Shown in pieces: positions 52,601-61,211 of a stretch of DNA of 64,000 nt (its first letter is position 1; the number at the start of each line of letters is the position of its first letter). The notes under the pieces were generated by a model. It made no database searches and was not told the origin of the DNA. It was given only the letters and a program-made list of their open reading frames with translations. The position numbers were made by a program, and so were the translations under genes. Origin of the DNA: a bacterium (lineage in GTDB: Bacteria > Vulcanimicrobiota > Vulcanimicrobiia > Vulcanimicrobiales > Vulcanimicrobiaceae); the NCBI GenBank assembly GCA_021790935.1, contig JAJYFL010000002.1, forward strand, positions 117,040-181,039, written 5' to 3'.

Positions 52601-53042
52601 TCCCGTGTGGAGCGGCCTAGCGTGGGCGCTCGTCTTCGGCATGTCCGCCTCCGCCGTGCTCTCGGTGCTCGCGATCCCCGTGCTCTACGCTCGCGTCGCG
52701 ACTCGAAAGGCCGCCGCGCTGCGGGCCGCGGCGCCGGCGCTGCCAGAGGAGCCGGCCGCACTGCAGAGCTTCGTCACGTTCCCCGAACTCGACGGGTTCG
52801 TCGTAGAGTCGACGACCTTACCTCGGATGATGGAGGGAGAGATCGTGCAACTCGACGCGGAGATCTTCCGCGGCGAGGGCGACGCTATCGACGCGATCGC
52901 TCAACTACGCGGACCTTTCCGCGTGGAACGGGCCGAGATCGCGTTCACCGGTGCCTACGGCGAGCTGCAAGGAAAGCAGAGCGCGACCCTACGCTCGACA
53001 CAGCCGCCGGCACCCGAATGGAGACCGCTGGAATATGATTAG
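49602..53042 (+). CDS. RND-family efflux transporter (AcrB/MMPL-type permease)
   Basis: 1146 aa. It has the HAE1/AcrB layout: an N-terminal helix, the first porter domain, helices 2-6 with 'LGLGLLVDQAIVIVENIHRH' (intramembrane Asp), the second porter domain, and helices 7-12 with 'GLIALIGIVVRNSIILIEFI'. The last 100 residues beyond the final helix ('PEEPAALQSFVTFPELDGFV' onward) are an unusual cytoplasmic extension; typical members stop at 1030-1060. The substrate is unknown. ATG overlaps the adaptor stop, and its own stop overlaps the TolC start. Confidence 0.93.
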   Translation: MHKQNAAGRMARYFLQSKLTPAIVIAICVWGILAILQTPRQENPQITMPAATIVTQYPGASSREVQKLVTERGERVLQEIPGIDHIYSTSTQNVSIMTVLFHVGDDPTKSFVSLYDQVFAHLDDLPPGASQPQITPLSVDDIPIVVLTLHAANYNRGQLYMAAQRLVDAIRSIDGVSTIDTYGGRPRQVAVTLDPVKLAAYGIAPGEIAAALGTTNLTQAVGNLRESGSEFAVHAGTAYTNVNQVRAQIVGVSDGQAVSLGQVARVELGWAPVRSQTQFAYGGAEKKASKEQQPAVSIAIAKKAGTNAVTIAGRILATVKTTQMPPGVRVTVTRNDGNKANLAVNELIQRLIEAIVIVVILLLVLGWREALVVATAIPLTLFVTLGIGMLTGQTINRITLFALILGLGLLVDQAIVIVENIHRHYHVDPDMPKAEATVRAVVEIGSPTTLATVAVVLSFLPMLFVTGMMGPYMRPIPINVPIAMIASLLIAFTITPWATYALLRNQKPKAAHGPPRWVAPFRNALAHLLDKRSAGRVFLLVLLLAFLASAMLPVFKLVKFRMLPDANQTSFLVSIDGPPSSTVAATARIADAVGAVLGQTPQVANYETFVGTNAVPDLAALLQGTVFRDAPNLADIRVNLLPKDRRKTQSAPLVAEIRSKLQEVAARYGATLRILQVPPGPPVRDTILAKIYGPDSGVRRAIASRVVGMMQHERGVVDIDSSFKALPAGLQLEVDQRKAALSGVDGATIAQTLGMALHGASVSTLHAQGDARPVGIFVRFGPEYRKDAAALGSILIPSRMGGLVPLSSVTRVLATAVAQPLYRDDYRDVTYVGADMAGRSSTYAVIDMALALMHHPLPAGYRLSWGGEWHLTNTVFADLGRAMLIAFILIYFLLVARFRSFSIPLVVLAAVPLAVIGVMPGFALLAPFGIYFSATAMIGLIALIGIVVRNSIILIEFIEDKIREGVPLREALIEATTARTRPIFLTAAAGVLSSIVIAADPVWSGLAWALVFGMSASAVLSVLAIPVLYARVATRKAAALRAAAPALPEEPAALQSFVTFPELDGFVVESTTLPRMMEGEIVQLDAEIFRGEGDAIDAIAQLRGPFRVERAEIAFTGAYGELQGKQSATLRSTQPPAPEWRPLEYD

Positions 53043-54381
53043 CGTGACGAATCGTTTGTGGCTCCGAGGGGCCGCCCTCGTACTCGCTTTTAGCCTCTCC
53101 TCCGGGGCGGCGGCGCTTGCGCGGCCGCAGCCGCAGGCGCAACCGCAGGCGCAAGCGACTGCCGTGCCGCTCGCTCTCGACGACGCTATCGCGCTGGCGC
53201 TGAAGCGGAATCTGCAATACCGCGAGGCGCAAGTCGCCGTCGAGTCCGCGCAGGCGCAGTTGCAGCAGTCGCGCGCGCCGGAGCTTCCCGGCGTTGCCGT
53301 GCGTGACGATTACCAATACGTCAACCCGGTGGCGAAGCTCAGCACGCCGTTCGGTACGCTGCCGTTCAGCACGGTAAGCGCCACCAACGTTCCGCTCGTT
53401 GCGTTGCAGTACACGCTCTACGACGGGGGCCTGACCGCCGCGCGGGTGGGCCAGGCGGTCGCAGGCGTAGCGGCCGCCGAGGCGAGCGAACGTGAGGCCC
53501 GAGGTGCGGTCATCGCGCGCGTCACGACCGCCTACTACGGCGTCGCGGCGGCGATCGAGATGTCTGCCGTCGCGAGCCGCGCCGTCGCGGTTGCCGGCGC
53601 GCACGTCAAGGAGGCGCGCGAACTCTTGGCCGCGGGCATGATTCCGCGCGCCGACCTGTTGCGCGCGCAGGCCGAGCAGGCCAACGAAGAAGTCAACCAA
53701 ATCGTTGCAGCCAATGGCGTAAATCTGGCGCAGACGACTCTGGATAGCGTGCTCGACGTGCCGCTCGCGACCGTCTACCGGCCGACCGATGCGCTGAGCG
53801 CGCCGGCACCCTCGTTCGATCTGAAGGCGTTGCTTGCGTCGGCCCGCGTTCAACGGGGCGAACTCGTGGCGGCGCGCGCCGCGGTGACGGTGGCGCGAGC
53901 CGCGATAGCGGAGGCGCGATCGGGCTACCGGCCGCATGTCGGCGTCACCGTCGCCGACGGAGATGTCCAGCCCGCGGTGACCGGCGGCTATCACAACCAG
54001 TTCTCGGTAGGGCTTAACGCAGTCTGGACGCTCTTCGACCACGGGTATACGGCCGGACGCGTAGCCCAGGCGCGCGCGGGCGTCGAACGGGCACGGCTCG
54101 GCGTGCTCGATCTAGAAAACGGCATCGACCTACAGGTACGGCAAGCCTACTTGAACGTTCGCGAGTCTTCGGCTAGAGTGGAGGCCGCAAAGCGGCTCGT
54201 CGTGCTGGCCGACGAAAACCTCCGGCTCGCGCAGGTTCGCTACCGCGGCGGGGTGAGTACCGCGCTAGAGTTACAGGATGCCGAGTTGGGCGACCGGTCG
54301 GCACGGCAGACCCTCGTGGGCGCGCAGGCGGCGTTGCGCCGGAACGTCGTACAACTGCGCTTCGCGGCGGGCTTGCTTTGA
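53035..54381 (+). CDS. TolC-family outer-membrane efflux protein
   Basis: 448 aa. The signal peptide 'ALVLAFSLSSGAAALARPQP' is followed by a Gln/Ala/Pro repeat (QPQAQPQAQ) and two OEP repeats. 'LALDDAIALALKRNLQYREA' is the standard first helix, and 'RLAQVRYRGGVSTALELQDA' is the second-repeat signature. It provides the outer-membrane duct for the RND pump. ATG 53035 overlaps the pump gene by eight bases. Confidence 0.92.
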   Translation: MISVTNRLWLRGAALVLAFSLSSGAAALARPQPQAQPQAQATAVPLALDDAIALALKRNLQYREAQVAVESAQAQLQQSRAPELPGVAVRDDYQYVNPVAKLSTPFGTLPFSTVSATNVPLVALQYTLYDGGLTAARVGQAVAGVAAAEASEREARGAVIARVTTAYYGVAAAIEMSAVASRAVAVAGAHVKEARELLAAGMIPRADLLRAQAEQANEEVNQIVAANGVNLAQTTLDSVLDVPLATVYRPTDALSAPAPSFDLKALLASARVQRGELVAARAAVTVARAAIAEARSGYRPHVGVTVADGDVQPAVTGGYHNQFSVGLNAVWTLFDHGYTAGRVAQARAGVERARLGVLDLENGIDLQVRQAYLNVRESSARVEAAKRLVVLADENLRLAQVRYRGGVSTALELQDAELGDRSARQTLVGAQAALRRNVVQLRFAAGLL

Positions 54382-54421
54382 AACTCGTTACACGCAGATC
54401 AAGAAAGGGTAGATCCTCACC

Positions 54422-54838
54422 ATGCAAACACACATCCCCGCCTCGTTGAAATACGGCCGTGCCGTCACCACCACGCTCCCGTACGCGCAAGCCGTCGATC
54501 GCGCCAAGGCGCTATTGAAAGAAGAAGGTTTCGGCGTGCTCTGCGAGATCGACGTGAAGAAGACCATGAAGGAGAAGATCGATGCCGAGGTTCCACCGTA
54601 CGTGATTCTCGGCGCCTGTAATCCGCGGCTCGCGCATCGCGCGCTCGCGGTAGAAAACCAGATCGGGCTTCTGCTTCCCTGTAATCTCGTCGTACAGGAG
54701 CTCGGCAATACGACCGTCGTATCCGCCGTCGACGCCAATGCCATGATGGGTTTCGTCGGCAAGGCCGAGTTGGGAGCGGTCGCGGTCGAGGCAAACGCGG
54801 GTTTAGGCCGCGTTCTCGACGCAATCGCGAAGGAGTAA
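54422..54838 (+). CDS. DUF302 domain protein
   Basis: 138 aa. 'YAQAVDRAKALLKEEGFGVL' followed by 'EIDVKKTMKEKID' and 'YVILGACNPRLAHRAL' is the DUF302 fold, small alpha/beta proteins of unknown activity often found with sulfur-metabolism and efflux genes. It lies 40 bp after the TolC gene, so it is probably the last member of the CsoR/CstR-controlled operon. Confidence 0.88.
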   Translation: MQTHIPASLKYGRAVTTTLPYAQAVDRAKALLKEEGFGVLCEIDVKKTMKEKIDAEVPPYVILGACNPRLAHRALAVENQIGLLLPCNLVVQELGNTTVVSAVDANAMMGFVGKAELGAVAVEANAGLGRVLDAIAKE

Positions 54839-54892
54839 CGGAGCAAGAGCGCTCTTCGCGGCCACGAATGACTCCGGTCACGGAGGTAGCTC

Positions 54893-55243
54893 GTGGAGAT
54901 CGTTCTCGAAATTCATCTCGTCGTCGCGTTTTTGGTGGTTTTGTTTGCGCTTGCGCTCGGCTGGGTGCCGCTCGGCCGGCGCGTGATGGTCGCCGTCATC
55001 GGCCTGCAGGTGCTCATCGGTGCGATCGTCGCCGGGATGCTGGGCGCCTCCCACCAGGCGCTCCCACCTGCGATCTGGCCGCACGTCGCGGCAGCCCTGC
55101 TCGCGATGTTCGCGTATATCCTCGCGCGTAGGATCGGCGAGCGGTCGACCTCACATACGGCGCCTACCTTGCTGGGCGCGCTTGGCCTTGCACTCATACT
55201 CGTAACGGTTTGGCTCGGCTGGCACATGGCGGGGAGGGTTTGA
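54893..55243 (+). CDS. Small four-helix membrane protein
   Basis: 116 aa, nearly all hydrophobic, with helices around 5-22, 30-50, 62-80 and 92-112. A GTG start has CGGAGG seven bases upstream. No family is recognised. It is coupled by a TTGA overlap to the GerMN-domain gene. Confidence 0.75.
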   Translation: MEIVLEIHLVVAFLVVLFALALGWVPLGRRVMVAVIGLQVLIGAIVAGMLGASHQALPPAIWPHVAAALLAMFAYILARRIGERSTSHTAPTLLGALGLALILVTVWLGWHMAGRV

Positions 55244-55839
55244 CAACTGCTGCATCGATTGCGCAACGCGTAGGGGAAAGGCCGGTGCTGCGGTATCGGC
55301 GAACGCTTGATCTCGTGAGAAACACGCGGGTTCTGTACTTAGTCGCGCTGCTCGTGGCGGTTACGGCGGCCACGTGGTTCGTTCTTTCGCGCCGCCCTCC
55401 CGCAACCGTCGGAGCGCACGTGACGATCTACTATACGAAGATCGACGGAACGTCCGAAGTCCCGTGGATCGTTTCAATGCGGCCGCCCGAGCCCGGCGAG
55501 AGCGCGCGCGAGCATCTGCGCAACGCCGCGCTCTACGCTGCGACGCAAGCGGTCGCCGGGCCGCCAAGCACCGTCGACGCAGTGCGCTTCCCACCCGGAA
55601 CGCACGTACGCTCCGTGCGCGTCGATAGATCGGTGGCTACAGTCGATCTTTCGCGAGAAGTCGACAACCAAGCCGGAGGGACGTTCGGTGAGGATGGCGA
55701 GTTCAAGGAACTCGTTTGGACCTTGACGGCGTTACCGGGGATCGATGCGGTCGCCGTTCGCGTCGACGGGAAAACGCTCGGAACGCTGCCAGGGGGTCAT
55801 CTTGAGATCGATCAACCGTTACGGCGTTCGGACTGGTAG
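55240..55839 (+). CDS. GerMN-domain lipoprotein/membrane-anchored protein
   Basis: Up to 199 aa. A membrane helix ('LYLVALLVAVTAATWFVLS') anchors a GerMN domain with 'HVTIYYTKIDGTSEVPWIVS', 'ATVDLSREV' and 'KELVWTLTALPGIDAVAVRV'. The domain was named from Bacillus GerM and also occurs with cell-wall amidases, as here, where the next gene is an amidase. The TTG at 55240 overlaps the upstream stop; a GTG at 55315 just before the helix is an alternative. Confidence 0.8.
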   Translation: MTTAASIAQRVGERPVLRYRRTLDLVRNTRVLYLVALLVAVTAATWFVLSRRPPATVGAHVTIYYTKIDGTSEVPWIVSMRPPEPGESAREHLRNAALYAATQAVAGPPSTVDAVRFPPGTHVRSVRVDRSVATVDLSREVDNQAGGTFGEDGEFKELVWTLTALPGIDAVAVRVDGKTLGTLPGGHLEIDQPLRRSDW

Positions 55840-57667
55840 CGCCCTCGCCGCTCTGGTTCTCTGCATGCTTTGCGCGGTGCAGCTGCCCGCCTCAGCTCAA
55901 GCCCGGCCGATTTTTTGGTTGCTCGGCCACCAAGTCGCCTTCCCCAACCTCGTCCGCCAAGACGGCGCGTATGCGATAGCGGTCGACGACCCGGGATTGA
56001 AGGAACTCCTCAACCGCCTTGGAGCGACGGTCACGTGGGGGCCGCGCGAGCGCTACGTCTTGTTTACGACGGCCGAGCCGGTGATCGTCAGCTTTGCAGT
56101 CGGCGATCCTCGCTACGACGTCGGCCCGGTAACGCAGCAGGCCGGCTTCGCACCGTTCGTCCGCAACGGCGTGCCGTACGTTCCGTTCGACGAACTGATG
56201 CGGGCGCTGGATCTCGCGCCGGTGCGCTACGGCGGCGAGATCGTGCTGCAGCCGCAACTGGCCGCCATCGACGTGCGCGGAACGGGCTCGAGCTCGAAAC
56301 TCGTCGCGCACGCTGGGATACCGCTCGACTATCGCGTCGTCTCCCAGAGTGCCGATCGAATCGTGCTCGAATTCTATGGCGTTGCGAGCACGCTCGAGCC
56401 GAGGCAGATCGTTCAGGCCGCGGGGCTGCGCGAGATCGGTATCCGCGTGGCCGGAAACGTGCGTAATCCAAGAACGCTGGTGACGCTCGTCATGGCGCCG
56501 GGATCGGCGCACGGCCCGCCCGGCACGGACGATCAGCGCGATTTCGTCATGTCGTTCGCCGGCGCACCAGCTACGCTCGCCGGCGCACCTGCTGCGCTCG
56601 CGGCCGCGTCGCCGCAGCCTACCGCTGCCGTATCGGCAGCGGTTACGTCGCTCCAGACGCAAGCGACCGGCGACACGTACACCATCACCGTTGGCACGAG
56701 CGGCAGCCTTGCGTACGAGTGGCATCGGCTACGTCCCCCGGACAACCGCTGGTGGATCAACCTGCACGACGCGCGTCTCGCGGTCCCGCCGCAAAACACG
56801 ACCGGAAGCGGTCCCGTGCAGATGTTTCGCATCAGCCAAAACAATCCGAACACGGTGCGGCTGGCGCTCTCCCTTCCGGCGTACGAAAGCGTCGACGTGC
56901 AACCGAACCCGAACGGTCTGACGATCGTCGTCGGCACGCAACTGGCCGACGAGGCGGCATCGCACGACGGCGGCGGCATCGCGGGCGTGGGCGCGCAAGT
57001 GGGCGCGGTCGCCGCCACGCCGCCGGCCGACCTCTCCGAGTGGAAGTTCGGGCCGCACCCCGCCTCGACGTACGTTCCTACCAACCCGCGGTTGATCGTC
57101 ATCGATCCGGGCCACGGCGGAAGCGATGCGGGGGCCGTTCGCGGGGATCTGGAGGAGAAAAATCTGACGCTCGATATGGGGCTGCGCCTGCGCGATATCT
57201 TGCTCGCGCGCGGCTGGCAGGTCAAGATGACGCGTACGACCGACCGGGACGTCTACAAACCGAACGACTCGGCGCGCGCCGAGCTGCAGGCGCGCGACAA
57301 CATCGCCAACGATGCAGGCGCCGCCATGTTCGTCTCCATCCACGTCAACAGCTATATCAACGCCGGACCGAGCGGCACGACGACCTACTATTCCAAGCCT
57401 TCCGACGTTCCTCTCGCCCAAGCCGTGGAGCGGCGCCTTATCGCGGAGCTCGGGACGCGCGACGACGGGATCGTCAAGAGCCGGCTTTACGTGACGCTGC
57501 ACGCGCACATGCCCGCGATTCTCGTCGAGACGGCCTTTCTTTCCAACCCGGACGATTACAAGCGGCTCGCTTCCCCGGCGTTCCGCCAAAAGGTCGCGCA
57601 GGCGATTGCCGACGGCATCGGCGACTACGCGGGAGCGCCGCCCCCGCCGCCGGTCGGAGACAGATAG
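55802..57667 (+). CDS. AMIN-domain N-acetylmuramoyl-L-alanine amidase
   Basis: 621 aa. A signal peptide ('LAALVLCMLCAVQLPASAQA') leads to a copper-amine-oxidase-N-like / AMIN region (about 40-220), a Pro/Ala linker, a second AMIN-like segment (about 300-385), and a C-terminal Amidase_3 domain. Zinc ligands are in 'IVIDPGHGGSDAGAVRG' (His), 'LEEKNLTLDMG' (Glu) and 'FVSIHVNSY' (His); catalytic Glu is in 'AILVETAFLSNPDD'. It cleaves septal peptidoglycan in the periplasm. The TTG at 55802 follows a GGGGG site and overlaps the GerMN gene. Confidence 0.92.
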   Translation: MRSINRYGVRTGSALAALVLCMLCAVQLPASAQARPIFWLLGHQVAFPNLVRQDGAYAIAVDDPGLKELLNRLGATVTWGPRERYVLFTTAEPVIVSFAVGDPRYDVGPVTQQAGFAPFVRNGVPYVPFDELMRALDLAPVRYGGEIVLQPQLAAIDVRGTGSSSKLVAHAGIPLDYRVVSQSADRIVLEFYGVASTLEPRQIVQAAGLREIGIRVAGNVRNPRTLVTLVMAPGSAHGPPGTDDQRDFVMSFAGAPATLAGAPAALAAASPQPTAAVSAAVTSLQTQATGDTYTITVGTSGSLAYEWHRLRPPDNRWWINLHDARLAVPPQNTTGSGPVQMFRISQNNPNTVRLALSLPAYESVDVQPNPNGLTIVVGTQLADEAASHDGGGIAGVGAQVGAVAATPPADLSEWKFGPHPASTYVPTNPRLIVIDPGHGGSDAGAVRGDLEEKNLTLDMGLRLRDILLARGWQVKMTRTTDRDVYKPNDSARAELQARDNIANDAGAAMFVSIHVNSYINAGPSGTTTYYSKPSDVPLAQAVERRLIAELGTRDDGIVKSRLYVTLHAHMPAILVETAFLSNPDDYKRLASPAFRQKVAQAIADGIGDYAGAPPPPPVGDR

Positions 57668-57719
57668 CACCGCGCCGCCGCAAAGGGTAACCGGCGCCGG
57701 GCAAACGAACGACGCGGCC

Positions 57720-58505
57720 ATGCTCGGTCTGTTCGACTCAGGCCTCGGCGGATTGACGGTCGTCCGCCGAGTTCGCTCTTTGCTGCCCACCGCCGATCTG
57801 GTCTTCTTTGCCGACCAAGCACACGTGCCGTACGGCAATCGCTCGCCCGAGGACCTGCGGGGCCTACTGCGGCACAACCTGCGCTGGCTCGACGAGCAGA
57901 ATGTCGATGCGATCGTCATGGGCTGCAATACGTCGTGCGCTATTGCCGACCGTTACGGGTGGCCGGCGACACGAGCCGTCGTGCTCGATCTGATCGATTC
58001 CGCGGCGATCGCCGTGGAGCGCGCGGGTTATCGGCGCATCGGCGTGGTAGCGACCGCGGCTACCGCTAGCAGCGGTGCGTACGGCCGTAGGATTCGCGCG
58101 CGCGTTCCGGGCGCAATCGTCGTCGAGGTCGCGGCACCGGAGTTGGTTCCGCTCGTCGAAGCGGGCCGGGTGGAAGGGGAGGAGCCGCGCGCGGCCGTTC
58201 TCCGCGCGTGCGAGGGACTGCCCCGAGATCTCGACGCGGTCGTGCTCGCATGCACGCACTATCCGATTCTCGACGCACACTTTGCGGCCGCGCTCGGTGC
58301 GGGGACTGCGCGGCTCGATCCGGCGGTCGTGCAAGCGGAGCGCGCCGTGCTGCTGGCCGGCGAACTGAGGTTCGGCACCGGCAGCGGCCTCGCGCGTTAC
58401 GTTACGAACGCAGACGCCGACGCCTTTCGTGCCAACGTCGTCCGCATAGCCGGCGACCCGAATCCGCGCATCGAACGCCTCGCTCCGCAACCTGTTAGAA
58501 CTTGA
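57720..58505 (+). CDS. murI: Glutamate racemase
   Basis: 261 aa. 'LFDSGLGGLTVVRRV' has the Asp-Ser motif, and the two catalytic cysteines are in 'VMGCNTSCA' and 'LACTHYP'. It makes D-glutamate for peptidoglycan. The ATG at 57720 gives the standard N-terminus. Next to the amidase gene, so cell-wall genes are grouped. Confidence 0.95.
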   Translation: MLGLFDSGLGGLTVVRRVRSLLPTADLVFFADQAHVPYGNRSPEDLRGLLRHNLRWLDEQNVDAIVMGCNTSCAIADRYGWPATRAVVLDLIDSAAIAVERAGYRRIGVVATAATASSGAYGRRIRARVPGAIVVEVAAPELVPLVEAGRVEGEEPRAAVLRACEGLPRDLDAVVLACTHYPILDAHFAAALGAGTARLDPAVVQAERAVLLAGELRFGTGSGLARYVTNADADAFRANVVRIAGDPNPRIERLAPQPVRT

Positions 58506-59136
58506 CGATGTGAAAGCCCCAGAAGAAGAGCACGACCGAACTCGCGCCTAGCAGCGCTCCGGCGAGCACTTGCAGGAGGCTGTGCGCCTTCAAATAGATG
58601 CGCGCCCAGCAGACCATTGGAATCAGCACCAGAAACGGCAGCGGCTGCTGCCCGTACAGCAGCAGGAGTGCGACCAGCGGTGCGGTGATGCCGAGCGCGT
58701 GCGTGCTGATCTTCCAGTAGCGCGTGATATACTGCACCACGATCGAACTGAGCGTGTAGCCTGCCATCGCCGCGATCAAGAGCGTCGGCGCCGCTATCGC
58801 CCAGAGTACGATGGTGCCGAGCAGATAAGAGATGACGAATGCCCCGAAGACCTGCTCGCGCTCTTCGCGGATCGACATGTCCAGATCCGAGATGCGATCG
58901 GTTGCATACAGCCAGAAGACGTAGAGCATCGGCCCGATCGACGTAAAGGACGTCGTCAGGAGCAGCAGCCACCAAAAGTCTTGGGCACCGGTCGCTTGCA
59001 TGTGCGCGAGAATGACGAAGAGCGCGAGCGACGTTAAGAACGGATTGAAGACGGTCGAGAGGATCTTCGCCAGGTCGCGCCAGACGCGCCGGTTCTTGAG
59101 CGGAACCGGCGCGAGCCGTTGGGGCTGCTCGAGCAT
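58495..59136 (-). CDS. PAP2-superfamily-like membrane protein
   Basis: 213 aa with six helices. The C-terminal part 'YWKISTHALGITAPLVALL' and 'PMVCWARIYLKAHSLLQVLA' keeps the S-x-H and R-x5-H order of PAP2 phosphatases; the first K-x6-RP motif is not evident. It is perhaps a phosphatase-like protein acting on lipid phosphates. ATG 59136 was preferred to more upstream starts that would overlap dxs. Convergent overlap with murI of 11 bp. Confidence 0.7.
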   Translation of the reverse strand: MLEQPQRLAPVPLKNRRVWRDLAKILSTVFNPFLTSLALFVILAHMQATGAQDFWWLLLLTTSFTSIGPMLYVFWLYATDRISDLDMSIREEREQVFGAFVISYLLGTIVLWAIAAPTLLIAAMAGYTLSSIVVQYITRYWKISTHALGITAPLVALLLLYGQQPLPFLVLIPMVCWARIYLKAHSLLQVLAGALLGASSVVLFFWGFHIVKF

Positions 59137-59216
59137 CAAGCCTACTAGCCCCGCCGGGAGCGCCAATCCTGCTCGGCCGCGGACCGCGAGGGAGCATATC
59201 AGGACATCGGAGCCTC

Positions 59217-61157
59217 GTGGAAGAAGCCCCACCCCTGCGAATGGTTATCGAACGCATCTCAACGCCCGCCGACCTCAAGAGCCTCTCGCGAGCCGATCTG
59301 GAGACGCTCGCTCGGGAGATCCGCGAGCTCCTGATTCGTACGTGCGCGAGCAACGGCGGGCACCTCGCACCGAACCTCGGTGTCGTCGAGCTCACGCTGG
59401 CGCTGCACCGCGTGCTCGATCTCTCCCGCGACAAGCTCGTTTGGGACGTGAGCCACCAGGCGTACGTGCACAAGATTCTCACCGGGCGGCGCGATCGTTT
59501 TTCGACGATCCGCAGAGGCGGCGGACTCTCGGGCTTCGCCATGCGGAGCGAGTCTCCATACGACCACTTCGGCGCCGGGCACGCGAGCACGAGCGTCTCC
59601 GCAGCGCTTGGAATGGCTCTCGCCCGAGATCTCGCGCACCGGGACGAAACGATCGTCGCAGTGTTGGGCGACGGTGCGCTTACGGGCGGGCTCGCATACG
59701 AAGCGCTCAACAACGCGGGCCAGCTGCCCACGAACTTCATCGTCGTGCTGAACGACAACGAGATGTCGATCGCACCCAACGTCGGATCCATCGCCTCGTA
59801 CCTCTCGGTGCTCCGGAGCAAGCCGGTCGTGAACTTCGCGCGCGAGAAGGCCAAGGGCGTGCTCGGACACATCCCCTTCGGGGGCACCGCCAAGAAAGCG
59901 CTCGAGTCCGCCGAGTTCGCGGCCATGCGGTTCGTCGCGCCGGCTGAAAAGGCCGCCGTCATCTTTGAAGAACTCGGCTTCCGGTATCTCGGACCGGTCG
60001 ACGGTCACAACCTGGACGCACTCATGGACGCGCTGGAGACGGCCAAGTGCGTGGCGGGACCCGTGCTGCTCCACGTGCGCACCATAAAGGGCAGGGGCTA
60101 CGAACCGGCGGAGCTCGATGCGCGGAAGTTCCATGGGATCGGTGCCTTCAATCTCGATGAGGGCATGGCGGCCGGCGCGCTGCGGATCGAGACTCCTAAG
60201 CCGGCGCCCCGGCCGACGTTCTCCGACGCCTTCGGCACCGCACTGACGGCAATCGCGGAGCGAGACCCGCGCATCATCGGCATCACGGCCGCCATGCCGG
60301 ACGGAACCAAACTCTCGACCTTTGCCAAACGCTTTCCGCACCGGTACTTCGACGTCGGCATCGCCGAAGCGCATGCGGTCTGCTTCGCCGCCGGCGCCGC
60401 GAGCGCGGGTCTGCGCCCGGTCTGTGCGATCTACTCGACGTTCCTGCAGCGCGCGTACGACCAAATCGTCCACGACGTGAGCGTGCAGAACCTTCCGGTC
60501 GTCTTCTGCATGGACCGTGCCGGGTTTGTCGGCGACGATGGCCCGACCCACATGGGCTTGTACGACATTGCGTTCCTCCGGACGCTGCCGAACATGACGT
60601 TGATGGCACCGCGTAGCGAAGCCGAGCTGCTGCCGATGCTCGAGCACGCCTTTACCCTCGGCACTCCGGTCGCCATACGCTACCCGCGCGGCTCCACGAC
60701 CGGCCGCCACGCGGAGCCGCCCGCACCGGTCGAGCAGGGGCGCGCCGAGGTCTTGCGGCACGGAAGCGGCGTCGCGATCCTCGCGTACGGGAACACCGTC
60801 GACGTTGCGCTGGACGCCTATGGCTTGCTTTCGGCGAGCGCCGCCCGGGAGAAGCTTCCAACCGTGGTCAACGCGCGTTTCGCCAAGCCGATCGACGGGC
60901 AGTTGATCGAGGAGCTGGCGTGCGAACACCAGCGCTTTCTGACGCTCGAGGAACACGCACTCGCAGGCGGCTTCGGTTCGGCGGTCGTAGAGTGGGTTGC
61001 GGACCATGGGCTCGGGATAGCAGTCGAGCGCGTCGGCGTGCCGAACGTCCTGGTCGCGCACGACTCGCAGGAGGCGCAGCGGGAGCGTTTCGGGCTAAGT
61101 GCCGGCGGCGTGGCCGGGCGCGTCGCTGCGGCGCTTGTGGCACCGGTGTGTCCGTGA
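59217..61157 (+). CDS. dxs: 1-deoxy-D-xylulose-5-phosphate synthase
   Basis: 646 aa. The thiamine-diphosphate motif is 'GDGALTGGLAYEALNNAG', with 'IVVLNDNEMSIAPNVGS', 'HVRTIKGRGYEPAE' and 'CMDRAGFVGDDGPTHMG'. It starts the MEP isoprenoid pathway from pyruvate and glyceraldehyde-3-phosphate. The GTG at 59217 is preceded by GGAGCC. Divergent from the PAP2-like gene. Confidence 0.96.
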   Translation: MEEAPPLRMVIERISTPADLKSLSRADLETLAREIRELLIRTCASNGGHLAPNLGVVELTLALHRVLDLSRDKLVWDVSHQAYVHKILTGRRDRFSTIRRGGGLSGFAMRSESPYDHFGAGHASTSVSAALGMALARDLAHRDETIVAVLGDGALTGGLAYEALNNAGQLPTNFIVVLNDNEMSIAPNVGSIASYLSVLRSKPVVNFAREKAKGVLGHIPFGGTAKKALESAEFAAMRFVAPAEKAAVIFEELGFRYLGPVDGHNLDALMDALETAKCVAGPVLLHVRTIKGRGYEPAELDARKFHGIGAFNLDEGMAAGALRIETPKPAPRPTFSDAFGTALTAIAERDPRIIGITAAMPDGTKLSTFAKRFPHRYFDVGIAEAHAVCFAAGAASAGLRPVCAIYSTFLQRAYDQIVHDVSVQNLPVVFCMDRAGFVGDDGPTHMGLYDIAFLRTLPNMTLMAPRSEAELLPMLEHAFTLGTPVAIRYPRGSTTGRHAEPPAPVEQGRAEVLRHGSGVAILAYGNTVDVALDAYGLLSASAAREKLPTVVNARFAKPIDGQLIEELACEHQRFLTLEEHALAGGFGSAVVEWVADHGLGIAVERVGVPNVLVAHDSQEAQRERFGLSAGGVAGRVAAALVAPVCP

Positions 61158-61211
61158 TACAATCCCGGGCGATTATGCCGGGCCACCTTCCTCCCTTAAG
61201 GTACATGTGAA

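Noticed and set aside
58397..59962. 521-codon minus-strand open frame
   Set aside because: Overlaps dxs, murI and the PAP2-like gene in other frames and has no coherent protein features.
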